The notes beneath the pieces are model-generated. The model searched no databases and was not told where the DNA came from. It was given only the letters and a program-made list of their open reading frames with translations. Made by a program: the position numbers and the translations under genes. Positions 8,210 through 17,144 of a stretch of DNA of 64,000 nucleotides are shown piece by piece; position 1 is the first letter of the stretch; the number at the start of each line of letters is the position of its first letter. The stretch covers positions 85,376 to 149,375 of the forward strand of contig JAFABB010000001.1 of the NCBI GenBank assembly GCA_023426245.1, read 5' to 3'. Source of the stretch: Bacillota bacterium. Its GTDB lineage: Bacteria; Bacillota; UBA4882; UBA8346.

Positions 8210-9736
8210 TTACCCGAAATATTTCTGTAAAAACTCCAAGTCCAGCTCCGGATAAACCGGGAAACGGTCCAGTAATGCCTTAACCCTGGATTTGGCTTCG
8301 GTTTTAACTTTCTCATCCATCGTGTACTTGGCTTTACTGAGTTTACCGGCATTTTCACCTGAGGTAATCTGTTCCGGTTTGGTATGAGTCAGCACTAATT
8401 TAAAAGTGGCGGCCATTTCCTTCATTTCAGCCTCACCCATGCCGAGCGTTGTCACAGCCGCGGTACCTACACGCAAACCACTGGTATACCACGGACCGTT
8501 GGTATCAAAAGGCAACGAATTGCGGTTCAAAGTAATACTGCATTCCCGGACCGCGCTTTCCGCCTGGCGACCGGTAAGTCCGAAAGGCCGGACATCGATT
8601 AAAAAGAGATGATTGTCGGTACCGCCGGTAGCTACCGCCATTCCTTCATCCAGACAATTTTTTGCAAAGACGCGGGCGTTTTCCACTATCTTGGCGGCAT
8701 AAGCCTTAAATTCAGGCTGACAGGCTTCGGTTAAGGCAATCGCTTTGGCTGCCATTACATGTGGCAACGGACCGCCAATAACCAGGGGGCAACCTTTATC
8801 CACATGTTCGGCGAATTCCGCAGTACATAATACCAACCCGCCCCGGGGTCCGCGCAGCGTTTTATGAGTGGTGGTCGTCACGACATGGGCATTGGCCACC
8901 GGATTATAATCGCCCTCAAATACTCCGCCCGCCACCAGACCGGCGAAGTGAGCCATATCCACCATCAGCGTGGCCCCGGCCTTATCGGCGATTTGCCGTA
9001 AACGTTTAAAATTGATGATCCGGGGGTAAGCGCTAAATCCGGCCAACAAGAGCAGAGGTTTGATTTCCAGCGCCATTTTTTCAATCTCATCATAGTCCAG
9101 CAAGCCGGTTTCCTTGTTCACACTGTACGAATAAGCATCAAACATCTGAGCCGACACATTCTGGCGGTAGCCATGGGTCAAATGGCCCCCTGAATAATAG
9201 TCCATCCCCAGCAACCTCTGATTACCGAGCCGGGACCGTAATTGATTCCAGTCCTCCCGGGTCAAATGGGACGGTTCGGTCTCGCCCAAAGCTTCCAAAC
9301 CCGGCATCTTCACTTTGGCGTTTAAAATGGCCCAATATGCCACTAAATTGGCATCCGCGCCGGAATGGGGCTGAACATAAGCATGATCGCACCCGAATAA
9401 TTTACATGCTGTTTCAGCAGCATAAGCCTCAATATGATCAACGTTGTCGCAACCGGCATAGAAACGGTGAAAAGGGAACCCTTCCGCGTATTTATCGGTG
9501 AGCAAGTTACCCATCGCCATTTGAGTGGAAAGGGAACAGTAGTTTTCACTGGCGATTAATTTCAAATTACTCCGTTGATCCTTCAATTCCTGTACAATCG
9601 ATTTGGCAACAGCCGGTACCACCTTGGCTACTTCGGTGAGATTTGCCAAATATCCCAAAAACCCGGAGTGGATGTTTTCGGGTTTAGTGGTTGCCAAATA
9701 GTCCTGAATGGCATTTACGTTAACAACATTCGACAT
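8210..9736 (-). CDS. glyA: Serine hydroxymethyltransferase, long form
   Basis: PLP enzyme interconverting serine and glycine with transfer of a one-carbon unit to tetrahydrofolate. The PLP lysine motif is THKTLRGPRGG, and the family signature SNLKLIASENYCS lies at about residue 56. At 508 residues it is roughly 90 longer than the usual ~415. The extra length comes from an N-terminal extension of about 25 residues, an insertion around ETEPSHLTREDWNQLRSRLG, and a longer C-terminus; similar long forms are known in a few bacterial groups. The start at 9736 has AGGAGG 7-8 bases upstream. A tandem glycine riboswitch with a terminator hairpin precedes it, so expression is expected to rise when glycine is abundant. 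Confidence 0.95.
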   Translation of the reverse strand: MSNVVNVNAIQDYLATTKPENIHSGFLGYLANLTEVAKVVPAVAKSIVQELKDQRSNLKLIASENYCSLSTQMAMGNLLTDKYAEGFPFHRFYAGCDNVDHIEAYAAETACKLFGCDHAYVQPHSGADANLVAYWAILNAKVKMPGLEALGETEPSHLTREDWNQLRSRLGNQRLLGMDYYSGGHLTHGYRQNVSAQMFDAYSYSVNKETGLLDYDEIEKMALEIKPLLLLAGFSAYPRIINFKRLRQIADKAGATLMVDMAHFAGLVAGGVFEGDYNPVANAHVVTTTTHKTLRGPRGGLVLCTAEFAEHVDKGCPLVIGGPLPHVMAAKAIALTEACQPEFKAYAAKIVENARVFAKNCLDEGMAVATGGTDNHLFLIDVRPFGLTGRQAESAVRECSITLNRNSLPFDTNGPWYTSGLRVGTAAVTTLGMGEAEMKEMAATFKLVLTHTKPEQITSGENAGKLSKAKYTMDEKVKTEAKSRVKALLDRFPVYPELDLEFLQKYFG

Positions 9737-9766
9737 TCATTCTCCTCCTATCCGATTGGAAACAAA

Positions 9767-9798
9767 ATAAAAAAATGAGATCGGAGGGACCCCATTTT
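9767..9798 (-). terminator. Terminator hairpin of the glycine riboswitch expression platform
   Basis: In minus-strand RNA AAAUGGGG pairs with UCUCAUUU (8 pairs including G-U) around a 9-base loop, followed at once by U residues. It sits between the second aptamer and the glyA ribosome binding site, the place expected for riboswitch-controlled attenuation. Confidence 0.65.
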
Positions 9799-9832
9799 GA
9801 ACAAAAGAAAATAAACCATGCGTTCACGCACG

Positions 9833-10140
9833 CCTCCTCTGTCCTTTTGCCTGAGAGATTGCATCTCCTCCATGAATCGGATAAATCCTCTTCATTCCGG
9901 AGCTGATTACCCCTTCGGCGCCCTTTAGGTCTCTCCAGAGATTCGTCGGGTTATACTCCTTTTACCTGAGAGATTGAATCCCCGGAATTTAAGTGTAGCC
10001 TCCCACCCGGGGTCTAGCCCAATTTCCCAGACCTTCACTGCATTTTCCGGATAGATAATCCAACTTAATTTCGGCGGTTTTGCCCCTTCGGTGTAGCGTA
10101 CGGGTCCGCAGACTAGGTACGATAACTCTCATATAACCGT
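9833..10140 (-). promoter_or_regulatory. Tandem glycine riboswitch
   Basis: Read on the minus strand, two aptamers follow each other. Each ends in the diagnostic AATCTCTCAGGYAAAAGGA block (aptamer I near 9956-9976, aptamer II near 9839-9867), and each has an internal CCGAAGGGG loop (10083-10091 and ~9914-9922). Aptamer II also shows CTGGAGAGACC. Aptamer I has an enlarged variable arm between CCGAAGGGG and its 3' block. The pair lies just upstream of glyA, followed by a terminator hairpin. In this class glycine binding generally promotes expression of glycine-using genes. Boundaries are approximate. Confidence 0.92.
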
Positions 10141-10260
10141 CAACCGATGCTTTAGATTATAAACTTCTTCAAAAATGTTGTCAACCATTGAAAGGTCGAG
10201 ATGAAATCCTAATTCTTCAGCAGCTACCTGGAGAATGATAGCTAGTTATTGTGGGAAGGT

Positions 10261-11046
10261 TTACTTGGATCCAACCTTCATCAGCTGGGCTTCCAAAAAA
10301 CCAGCCGTGAGCTGAAGCACTTCATTTTCCTGTTTCAATTGGTTAAAAGTATGATCGCCGCCATCAATGATATGAAACTCAACTCGATTTCCGTATATTT
10401 CTTGATACCGTCGCGAAGTGCCCAAGGGCACTGTTTCATCTTTATCTCCATGGAGCAGTAATACTTTTTTGTCATAAAAAACGGCGCTTTTGAAAAGATC
10501 CAATGAATTTAGATCTTTGATGAAGTCCATACCAAGGGCCAATCCCCCGATATCGATAAACCCGGTTCGGTGTGCTTCCTGCATTTCAACATCGGATTTC
10601 CCTCTGGGAGGAATATCTTTCATGTTTCCGGCCGGAGCCCACAAACATAGAGCCTGAATATCTTCTTTGCAATCAGCTGCAAGCATGCTGGCCACCACTC
10701 CGCCCATACTCAGCCCGACCAGGGCAATCCCCTCCCGGTCTACAAAATCGAGAGTTTTTACGAATTTTAAAATGCTTTTGGCATCTTCGAGTTCTTTGGA
10801 GAGGGTCATTTCCATAAAATCCCCGTCGCTTTCCCCACTACCCCCAAAATCAAAGCGTACACTGGCGATGCCATTTTTTTCAAGCAATCTCGACAGTTTA
10901 ACAAAAATAAAGTGGGGTTCCATTTTATTGCCGGTAAACCCATGAAAAATTATCACCGTCGGCATTTTTCCGCTTACTCCGTCCGGGATATGAAGCATTC
11001 CCCGCAAGGTCAAAGATCTGCTTTCCATTTCCACCGCTTTTTGCAT
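10261..11046 (-). CDS. Alpha/beta hydrolase, esterase (cinnamoyl esterase-like)
   Basis: A ~261-residue serine hydrolase. Motifs in order: IIFHGFTGNK (oxyanion-hole region), RFDFGGSGESDG, the nucleophile elbow GLSMGG, LHGDKDETVP (catalytic Asp) and GGDHTF (catalytic His). No signal peptide, so cytoplasmic. The pattern resembles the Est1E/cinnamoyl esterase branch acting on short esters of plant or aromatic acids; substrate not determinable here. The ATG at 11046 is preceded by GAGAGG at a good distance; the slightly longer frame from a GTG would overlap that site. Stands alone between the glyA leader and the MerR-type gene. Confidence 0.85.
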   Translation of the reverse strand: MQKAVEMESRSLTLRGMLHIPDGVSGKMPTVIIFHGFTGNKMEPHFIFVKLSRLLEKNGIASVRFDFGGSGESDGDFMEMTLSKELEDAKSILKFVKTLDFVDREGIALVGLSMGGVVASMLAADCKEDIQALCLWAPAGNMKDIPPRGKSDVEMQEAHRTGFIDIGGLALGMDFIKDLNSLDLFKSAVFYDKKVLLLHGDKDETVPLGTSRRYQEIYGNRVEFHIIDGGDHTFNQLKQENEVLQLTAGFLEAQLMKVGSK

Positions 11047-11183
11047 GAAGACCACCTCTCATTTCAATATTATCGGATAAATCTCAAAGGAAAATATAAG
11101 CAATCTGCCCAAAAACAATCATACACCCAACATAATGGTCAACGCGAGCCTCTTTTTATGACTCTTCTTGTATTTTACAATTC

Positions 11184-12026
11184 TCATCCTTCAATGGGCA
11201 TTCGAATTTCAGTGAGCAATTTTTTTGGACTCCGCGGAAAAATAATTCCCGGGCCTTTTAGATAGATCTCCAGACAGGGGAGATGCATCTTCAAATGATG
11301 CAAATTGATATAATCAATCATCGCCTTATACGATTCTCCCAAAGCTTCATAAGCTCCCCGGTGAATCGCAGCAAGAACCTCTCCGCCTTTGAGAACCTTG
11401 TTTTCTATCCCCGCGACATTCAGTTGTCTCTTTACAGGCAACCCTGCTTCAATATCGGCATCCTCTTCTTTGTATCCTTCATCATAATAAAGCGCCATTG
11501 GCGGACCCGCTACATACCTTCCGTAATGTTTATATAATTTTCCAAGGTATTTTCCAATATCATTGTATTTTCCTTTGTATCTTACCGAAGCAATCAATGT
11601 GTCAGGAACTTTTTTGGTAATGAGCTGTGGAGTAGGACTCATATTATTGACCTCTCCGTTTTCTTTAAGTTGCTGAATATAAAAGGCCAATTTATCCCGA
11701 ATCACCCGGCTTTTTTCAATGTTCTCACAAATCTCTCGATATCGCCCGATCAGGTGATTTAAAAGCTCCGCGTCATCCTGATATGAATCTAAGATGAATT
11801 GAATCTCCCGCAAAGGAAACCCGAGTTCTTTTAATTCTTGAATAATCTTCGCCTTCTCTAAGGCATTCTCGGAATAATACCTATAGCCGGACTCCGGATC
11901 GACAAAAGTCGGTTCTAAAAAGATCCCGCTCCGATAAGAATCCGGGGCAATAATAATTTTCCTGGAACACCCTTTTCTGTCCGGATTAAAAAACCGACTC
12001 CTATTTTTTTCTACACCATGTTTCAT
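11184..12026 (-). pseudogene. MerR-type regulator with GyrI-like effector domain; DNA-binding half damaged
   Basis: From about residue PTFVDPESGYRYYS onward this is a good MerR-family protein: second helix pair (KAKIIQELKELGFPLREIQFIL), a coiled coil (~residues 70-110) and a C-terminal GyrI-like effector-binding domain (PQLITKKVPDTLIASVRYKG, then ENKVLKGGEVLAAIHRGAYE). The expected start of the winged helix (IGxFSxLTxxSxKTLRYYxxxGLL) is not readable. The frame instead gives FNPDRKGCSRKIIIAPDSYRSGIF, and a YYCPGFL-like trace appears in a neighbouring frame, so a frameshift or small deletion is likely. An internal ATG at 11642, with GGAGAGG 8 bases upstream, could produce the effector domain alone (about 152 residues). 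Reading further upstream to 12233 is not supported. Confidence 0.55.
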
Positions 12027-12281
12027 TAACCTTGGAAAGCTTGAAACTTTTCCATAATATCGTTTTTTCCAAAACGATTCTTGTTCCCCTGGAGAGGACC
12101 AAAAAGGCTCCCGAAAAGACCGCCATAAAATATAAAAAAAGGGACTGGTGCAAAATATATTTAAGTAAAAGAGATATACAATGATCGCACTGAAAAATAT
12201 GCAACCGCCCATAGATTGTATATCTCTATTCATAAATTTTCTTTTGCAACAGCCCGTTTTTCTTAAATCTATGATGTTTAG

Positions 12282-13901
12282 TTATTTTCCTGCATTGGCC
12301 TTGTTATATTTCAAAGCCGCTCCGACAAAACCTTTGAACAGCGGTTGCGGCCGGTGGGGCCGGGATTTAAATTCCGGGTGGTACTGGGTAGCCACAAACC
12401 AGGGATGGCTCGGAAGCTCAACAATTTCAACCAAATGGCGATCCGGGAGGATACCGGTTATTTTGAGTCCGGCCTGTTCCATTTTAGCCAAAAATTGATT
12501 GTTCACTTCATAACGGTGGCGGTGCCGCTCATAAATAAGCTCTTGCTGGTAAGCCTGATAAGCCAAAGATTCTCCCGGGGCAATTTTTACCGGATCCAAA
12601 CCGAGCCGCATGGTCCCGCCCATATCGGCGATTTCTTTTTGTTCCGGCAGTAAGTCGATAACCGGATAAGCTGAAGCCGGATCAAATTCGGAGGAATTAG
12701 CGCCCTTCATTCCACAGACATTCCGGGAGAACTCAATCACTGCACATTGCATACCCAGACAGATGCCGAGATACGGTATATTTTGTTCCCGCGCCATCTT
12801 GATGGCGGCGATTTTCCCTTCAATACCCCGGTTGCCGAAGCCGCCCGGCACTAAAATGCCGTCAACCTGGCCAATTACCTTTTCAGCGCCGTCTTTCTCA
12901 ATTGTCTCCGAGTTAACCCACTTGATATTAATTTGCGTTTCATGGGCGATACCGGCATGCCGTAGTGCTTCCGCCACGCTTAAATAAGCATCCGGCAGTG
13001 AAACATACTTGCCGACGATCGCAATGGTCACTTTATATTTAGGAGATTTAATCTTAGCGACGATTTCCCGCCAGACTTTTAAATCCCGTTCATTGCATTG
13101 CAAATGCAACCGCTTGATGACAATATCATCGAGTCCCGCCTGTTCTAGTAAGAGCGGAACTTCATAAATGGTTTTGGCATCCAGATTGGGGATAACCGCA
13201 TCCTTGCTGATATCACAAAATAAGGCAATCTTGGCTTTCAACTCATTGGAAAGCGGCTTTTCGGAACGGCATACAATAACATCCGGTTGAATGCCAATAC
13301 TCCGCAACTCTTTCACGCTATGCTGGGTCGGTTTGGTTTTTAATTCCGATGCGGCTCCGATATAAGGCATCAGTGTTACATGAATGTACATCACGTCATC
13401 GCGGCCGATTTCGCCTTTGAATTGGCGAATCGCTTCTAAAAAAGGCAGACTTTCAATATCCCCGACAGTGCCCCCCACTTCAACAATAACCACATCAGCC
13501 TGGCTTTCTTTGGCCACCCTCTGAATGCGTTCTTTGATCTCATTGGTCACATGGGGGATGACTTGAACAGTGCCTCCCAAAAAGTCACCCCGCCGTTCTT
13601 TGGTGATGATGGACCAATAAATTTTTCCGGTCGTTACATTATTGCTTTTACTCAGGTTCTCATCGATGAAGCGCTCATAATGACCTAAATCCAGATCGGT
13701 CTCAGCGCCGTCATCGGTAACAAATACTTCCCCATGCTGATAAGGACTCATTGTACCGGGATCAACATTAATATAAGGATCGAGCTTTAAAACCGAAACA
13801 CTAACCCCCCTACTCTTGAGCAAACACCCTAACGATGCAGCGGTTATCCCTTTACCGAGCGATGAAACTACGCCACCGGTGATAAAAATATATTTAGCCA
13901 T
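12282..13901 (-). CDS. pyrG: CTP synthase
   Basis: A 539-residue enzyme, the normal length, making CTP from UTP, ATP and glutamine. The N-terminal synthetase domain starts KYIFITGGVVSSLGKGITAASLG (P-loop). The C-terminal glutamine amidotransferase domain (about 300-535) has the nucleophile region GICLGMQCAVIEF and the catalytic dyad HRYEVN/HPEFKSRP. GGAGG precedes the ATG by 8 bases. It lies 36 bases after a membrane protein gene that follows argS, so the three may be co-transcribed. I see no leader suitable for the reiterative CTP-sensing attenuation known in some Bacillota. Confidence 0.97.
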   Translation of the reverse strand: MAKYIFITGGVVSSLGKGITAASLGCLLKSRGVSVSVLKLDPYINVDPGTMSPYQHGEVFVTDDGAETDLDLGHYERFIDENLSKSNNVTTGKIYWSIITKERRGDFLGGTVQVIPHVTNEIKERIQRVAKESQADVVIVEVGGTVGDIESLPFLEAIRQFKGEIGRDDVMYIHVTLMPYIGAASELKTKPTQHSVKELRSIGIQPDVIVCRSEKPLSNELKAKIALFCDISKDAVIPNLDAKTIYEVPLLLEQAGLDDIVIKRLHLQCNERDLKVWREIVAKIKSPKYKVTIAIVGKYVSLPDAYLSVAEALRHAGIAHETQINIKWVNSETIEKDGAEKVIGQVDGILVPGGFGNRGIEGKIAAIKMAREQNIPYLGICLGMQCAVIEFSRNVCGMKGANSSEFDPASAYPVIDLLPEQKEIADMGGTMRLGLDPVKIAPGESLAYQAYQQELIYERHRHRYEVNNQFLAKMEQAGLKITGILPDRHLVEIVELPSHPWFVATQYHPEFKSRPHRPQPLFKGFVGAALKYNKANAGK

Positions 13902-13937
13902 TGGTAGAAACCTCCTGCCGGGTACGGCAACTTAATT

Positions 13938-14675
13938 TTATTCGTCATATTTTTGATAAATGGGCTCAAATCCGTAATCCATGACATAAACTGCGAGAGC
14001 CCCGTAAACTAATAACAATGGGAATACCAAACCGATACTGATTACAAACATAAGCCCCATAAAAAGGCTTAAGGCTAAGGTTAAACTCATATTATCCATC
14101 GTTAATAAAAACGATTTTTTAATCACTTTTTTCAAAGTATTATCCAGATATATCAGAGGATGGAAATAAAAAGATGTTAAAGAGAATAAAAACAACATAT
14201 AGGCCGACAAGACGCCCGCAATAATCAACAGTAAATTGGAATTCCTAAATGCAATCACGATATTGAGCAGCATGATTACAATAAGAAAAGAATATATCCA
14301 ATGAACACCTGCAGAACGCCAATAGCTTTTTTTGAAAATCTCCAGGAACTTTTTAAAACTGACATAATCCCCTTTGCGAACTTGATATATGCCATACCAG
14401 GCTGTCGTAATCGGCCCGGTTAACAGTCCGTTCCAGAAAGCAATGAATATCGAACCCAGCAGAAAAAAGGCGAAACGATCTCCACTGGCCGATAATCCAT
14501 GGGCTGTCGCCAAACCGCCCCAAAGCCCGTACAATGTAAACAAAATCGGCAAAAAACTCATGCACCAGGTTAAACTGATTAAAAACGAAAGCCCCATTGA
14601 GCTGTAAATTTCGATAAACGTTTTCTTCAAAGTATTACCCAAGGTTGCAAAAAACGGTAACTTTTTCATCATCAA
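13938..14675 (-). CDS. Multi-pass membrane protein, DUF624/YesL-like
   Basis: A 245-residue protein with about five or six membrane helices (about 22-50, 68-95, 118-140, 142-165, 190-220). The pattern of an N-terminal helix with a WxxxFLPI-type turn, then TGPITTAWYGIYQVRKGDYVSFKKFLEIFKKSY, is that of DUF624/YesL family proteins, where a G-P-A/T turn is followed by a basic loop. The function of the family is unknown; members often sit near sugar uptake genes, but here it lies between argS and pyrG. Gaps of 23 and 36 bases suggest one transcript. Confidence 0.65.
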   Translation of the reverse strand: MMMKKLPFFATLGNTLKKTFIEIYSSMGLSFLISLTWCMSFLPILFTLYGLWGGLATAHGLSASGDRFAFFLLGSIFIAFWNGLLTGPITTAWYGIYQVRKGDYVSFKKFLEIFKKSYWRSAGVHWIYSFLIVIMLLNIVIAFRNSNLLLIIAGVLSAYMLFLFSLTSFYFHPLIYLDNTLKKVIKKSFLLTMDNMSLTLALSLFMGLMFVISIGLVFPLLLVYGALAVYVMDYGFEPIYQKYDE

Positions 14676-14698
14676 TCAACACCTCTTCTTTCCAATCC

Positions 14699-16378
14699 TT
14701 ACATCTTTTCCGGCGCCGATACGCCCAATAATGCCAAACCTCTTTGCAATACAAAACTTAATCCCCTGGCCAGAGCCAACCGGGCCCGAGTCTGCTCCAT
14801 GTCATCGCTGATAAAACGGCGCCGATTGTAATATGAATGGAACATGGTAGCCAGCTCCAATAAATAACCCGTTAAGCGGTGGGGTTCCCGCTTGATGGCG
14901 GTTTCGCTGATTAAATCGGGGAAATGCGCCGCCTTCTCCACCAGAGACTTTTCCTCTTCATCCCAATATTGAAGAAGTTCCGGACCAAACACCAGATTTA
15001 ACTGTTCCGGGCTTGCCTGTCTGAAAATACTGCAAATCCGGGCCAGTGCATATTGAACATAAAAAACCGGATTTTCATTGCTTTGCGATTTCGCCAACCC
15101 CATATCGAAGTCTAGATGGCTGTCGGAACTGCGCATTAAAAAAAACCACCGGGCCACATCATTGCCGACCTCATCCAGCAAATCGTTCATGGTAATGAAA
15201 TCACCCCGCCGCTTGGACATTTTAAAAGGCTGACCATCTTTTAAAAGATTAATCTGCTGGGCGATTAACACTTCAAACTGCGCCGGATTATATTCCAGAG
15301 CCGCCATGGCCGCTTTCATTCTTGGAATATAACCATGATGATCCGGCCCCCAAATATCAATCAATAAATTGAACCCACGGTTGAATTTATTGACATGATA
15401 GGCAATATCCGAAGTAAAATAAGTGGTCCGACCATCGGCAGTGGTCAATACCCGATCTTTATCGTCGCCGTAATCGGTCGTTTTCAACCACAAGGCCCCG
15501 TCTTGCTTGAAGGTCAATCCCTTTTCCTCAAGATCTTTCATGATTTGGGTTACTGCGCCCTGTTCATGGAGACTGCGTTCGCTAAACCAACAATCATAAT
15601 GAACCCCATAATTACCAAGATCCTCTTTTTGGGAAGCCAAAATCCGGGTATAGCCCAAATCTTTAAAAATTTTGACCCGTTCCGACTCGGAAAATTCCAG
15701 ATAATCATCGCCTTTTTCCGTAATAAACTCCCGGGCGATATCATAAATGTATTCACCGCGATAACCATCTTCGGGAAACTCCACCTTCTGGCCAAGTAAT
15801 TCCCGATAGCGGGCATCAATGGAACGGCCCAGAGTCTCAACTTGAACGCCGTAGTCATTTACATAATATTCCCGCCATACCTTGGCGCCGCATGCAGACA
15901 TTAAATTGCCTAAAGTGTCGCCGAGAGCGGCGGCTCTGGCGTTGACCACAACCATGGGACCAACCGGATTGGCGCTGACAAATTCAAGCTGAACATTGAC
16001 GCCGGTTAAATCCGAATTATCTCCGTATTGTAATTTTTCGGCTATAATGGTCTCTAAAACCTCTGTCAACCAACTGTCATTCAAATAAAAATTGATAAAA
16101 CCCGGGCCGGCCACCTCTGATTTGGCAATATAGGGATTAGGCTGCATGGACTGAAGTATGATTTGGGCCGTATCCCGGGGCGCCTTTTTAACGGTTTTCG
16201 CCAAAATCAAAGCCATATTCGAAGCAAAATTGCCATGGCTCTTGTCTTTGGGTACCTCCAGGATTACCGCAGGAAGTTCTTCAAACGTCAGTTTTCCTTC
16301 CTCACGAGCCCGGAGGGCTGCTTGTTCCAAAGTGTTTTTTAAACTTTCCTTGACTTTTCGAGTAATAATCTTTTCCAT
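14699..16378 (-). CDS. argS: Arginyl-tRNA synthetase
   Basis: A 559-residue class I aminoacyl-tRNA synthetase charging tRNA-Arg. It has the N-terminal Add-1 domain (about 1-95), the catalytic core beginning VQLEFVSANPVGPM, the KMSKS-like loop PFKMSKRRGDF, and a C-terminal DALR anticodon-binding domain (about 435-559). The HIGH signature, normally H-x-G-H after SANPTGPL, reads VVVN here, followed by the conserved ARAAALGDTLGNL. I believe related variants exist in some Bacillota synthetases, so this is probably a lineage trait rather than inactivation. It is the only argS seen in the window and is otherwise complete. No T-box leader is apparent in the short upstream gap. Confidence 0.95.
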   Translation of the reverse strand: MEKIITRKVKESLKNTLEQAALRAREEGKLTFEELPAVILEVPKDKSHGNFASNMALILAKTVKKAPRDTAQIILQSMQPNPYIAKSEVAGPGFINFYLNDSWLTEVLETIIAEKLQYGDNSDLTGVNVQLEFVSANPVGPMVVVNARAAALGDTLGNLMSACGAKVWREYYVNDYGVQVETLGRSIDARYRELLGQKVEFPEDGYRGEYIYDIAREFITEKGDDYLEFSESERVKIFKDLGYTRILASQKEDLGNYGVHYDCWFSERSLHEQGAVTQIMKDLEEKGLTFKQDGALWLKTTDYGDDKDRVLTTADGRTTYFTSDIAYHVNKFNRGFNLLIDIWGPDHHGYIPRMKAAMAALEYNPAQFEVLIAQQINLLKDGQPFKMSKRRGDFITMNDLLDEVGNDVARWFFLMRSSDSHLDFDMGLAKSQSNENPVFYVQYALARICSIFRQASPEQLNLVFGPELLQYWDEEEKSLVEKAAHFPDLISETAIKREPHRLTGYLLELATMFHSYYNRRRFISDDMEQTRARLALARGLSFVLQRGLALLGVSAPEKM

Positions 16379-16454
16379 TCAAAACTCCTTCATTGACGCT
16401 AAAAAACAGATTTTCCATCAAGTCATGAAGAAAGGCCACCGTGGTGACCTTTCG

Positions 16455-16787
16455 TTATGATGCTTTGCTTTCGCTTTTTGCTGCTGATGATGCCGTGCCC
16501 GTTGATTTGGAGTCGCCGGATTTAGAATCGGAAGCCGGGGACGTTGAAGTAGAGCTAGCAGAACTAGCAGAACTTGAGGATTTATCCTTGGCCGCATTCC
16601 CTTTGTTGTCGCCGGACCGGTAGTCCGTGGTATAAAATCCAGAACCCTTAAAAATCACATTATTGTTTAGGCTGATCAACCGCCGGACAGCTCCGCCGCA
16701 TTGCGGACATTCTGTCAGTACAGTGTTGATGCTATGAAATTGCTCAAACCTGCCACATTTTGAGCATTCGTATTCATATGTCGGCAT
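16455..16787 (-). CDS. FmdB family zinc-ribbon protein
   Basis: A 110-residue protein. Residues 1-45 form the FmdB/CxxC_CxxC regulatory zinc ribbon (MPTYEYECSKCG, then TECPQCGGAVRRLIS), followed by the common FKGSGFYTTDYR motif. The last ~45 residues are a low-complexity tail of Ser, Ala, Lys, Asp and Gly, typical of FmdB proteins in Bacillota and Actinomycetota. AAGGAGATGCAGCC precedes the ATG. The precise role is unknown; such proteins are thought to be small metal-binding regulators or chaperones. Confidence 0.9.
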   Translation of the reverse strand: MPTYEYECSKCGRFEQFHSINTVLTECPQCGGAVRRLISLNNNVIFKGSGFYTTDYRSGDNKGNAAKDKSSSSASSASSTSTSPASDSKSGDSKSTGTASSAAKSESKAS

Positions 16788-16874
16788 GGCTGCATCTCCT
16801 TGATGAATATAAACAAGAATATCTTACGGGAAAGAAAGATAAATGTCAAGACAAGGTATGGGATCATTTTAAGG

Positions 16875-17144
16875 TTAGATTACCCAATTATCAGCCGTTG
16901 TCATACGGCAGAATAACCACAAACCCAATAAAAGTAGAATCATCCAAAAAAGAATTCGCCCTAAATAAGGGTTTTTCTCTTTGACCAGCAACTGCAAACC
17001 AAACAAGATAATCAGAGCCGGCCAATAATGACGCGCCAATTCCAAATAGAAAGCGCCGAAATTATCTGGTAAAAGATTGCTGTTTTTTAGCAATAACATT
17101 ACCCCTAATAAAATGCAAAATAACGCTACGGCAATTTTATTCAT
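16875..17144 (-). CDS. LiaI/LiaF-type small membrane protein
   Basis: An 89-residue protein with three predicted membrane helices (about 4-21, 38-57, 63-82). The arrangement LLLxxNLLPxxFGxFYLELARHYWPALIILFGLQLL is that of the LiaF N-terminal transmembrane region/DUF5668 group, where a Y/FWPALLI motif opens the second helix. The start overlaps the stop of the upstream radical SAM gene (ATGA), so the two are translationally coupled. In other Bacillota such proteins modulate envelope-stress signalling; here no LiaRS pair is present. Confidence 0.7.
   Translation of the reverse strand: MNKIAVALFCILLGVMLLLKNSNLLPDNFGAFYLELARHYWPALIILFGLQLLVKEKNPYLGRILFWMILLLLGLWLFCRMTTADNWVI

Noticed and set aside
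12027..12233. N-terminal extension of the MerR-like protein (hydrophobic, cysteine-rich)
   Set aside because: No similarity to any MerR protein and no ribosome binding site at the far start; probably chance open frame.
13902..13937. CTP-sensing reiterative-transcription leader for pyrG
   Set aside because: Only 36 bases separate pyrG from the preceding gene, with no G-run start or terminator.
16379..16454. T-box leader for argS
   Set aside because: The gap is too short and lacks the T-box sequence.
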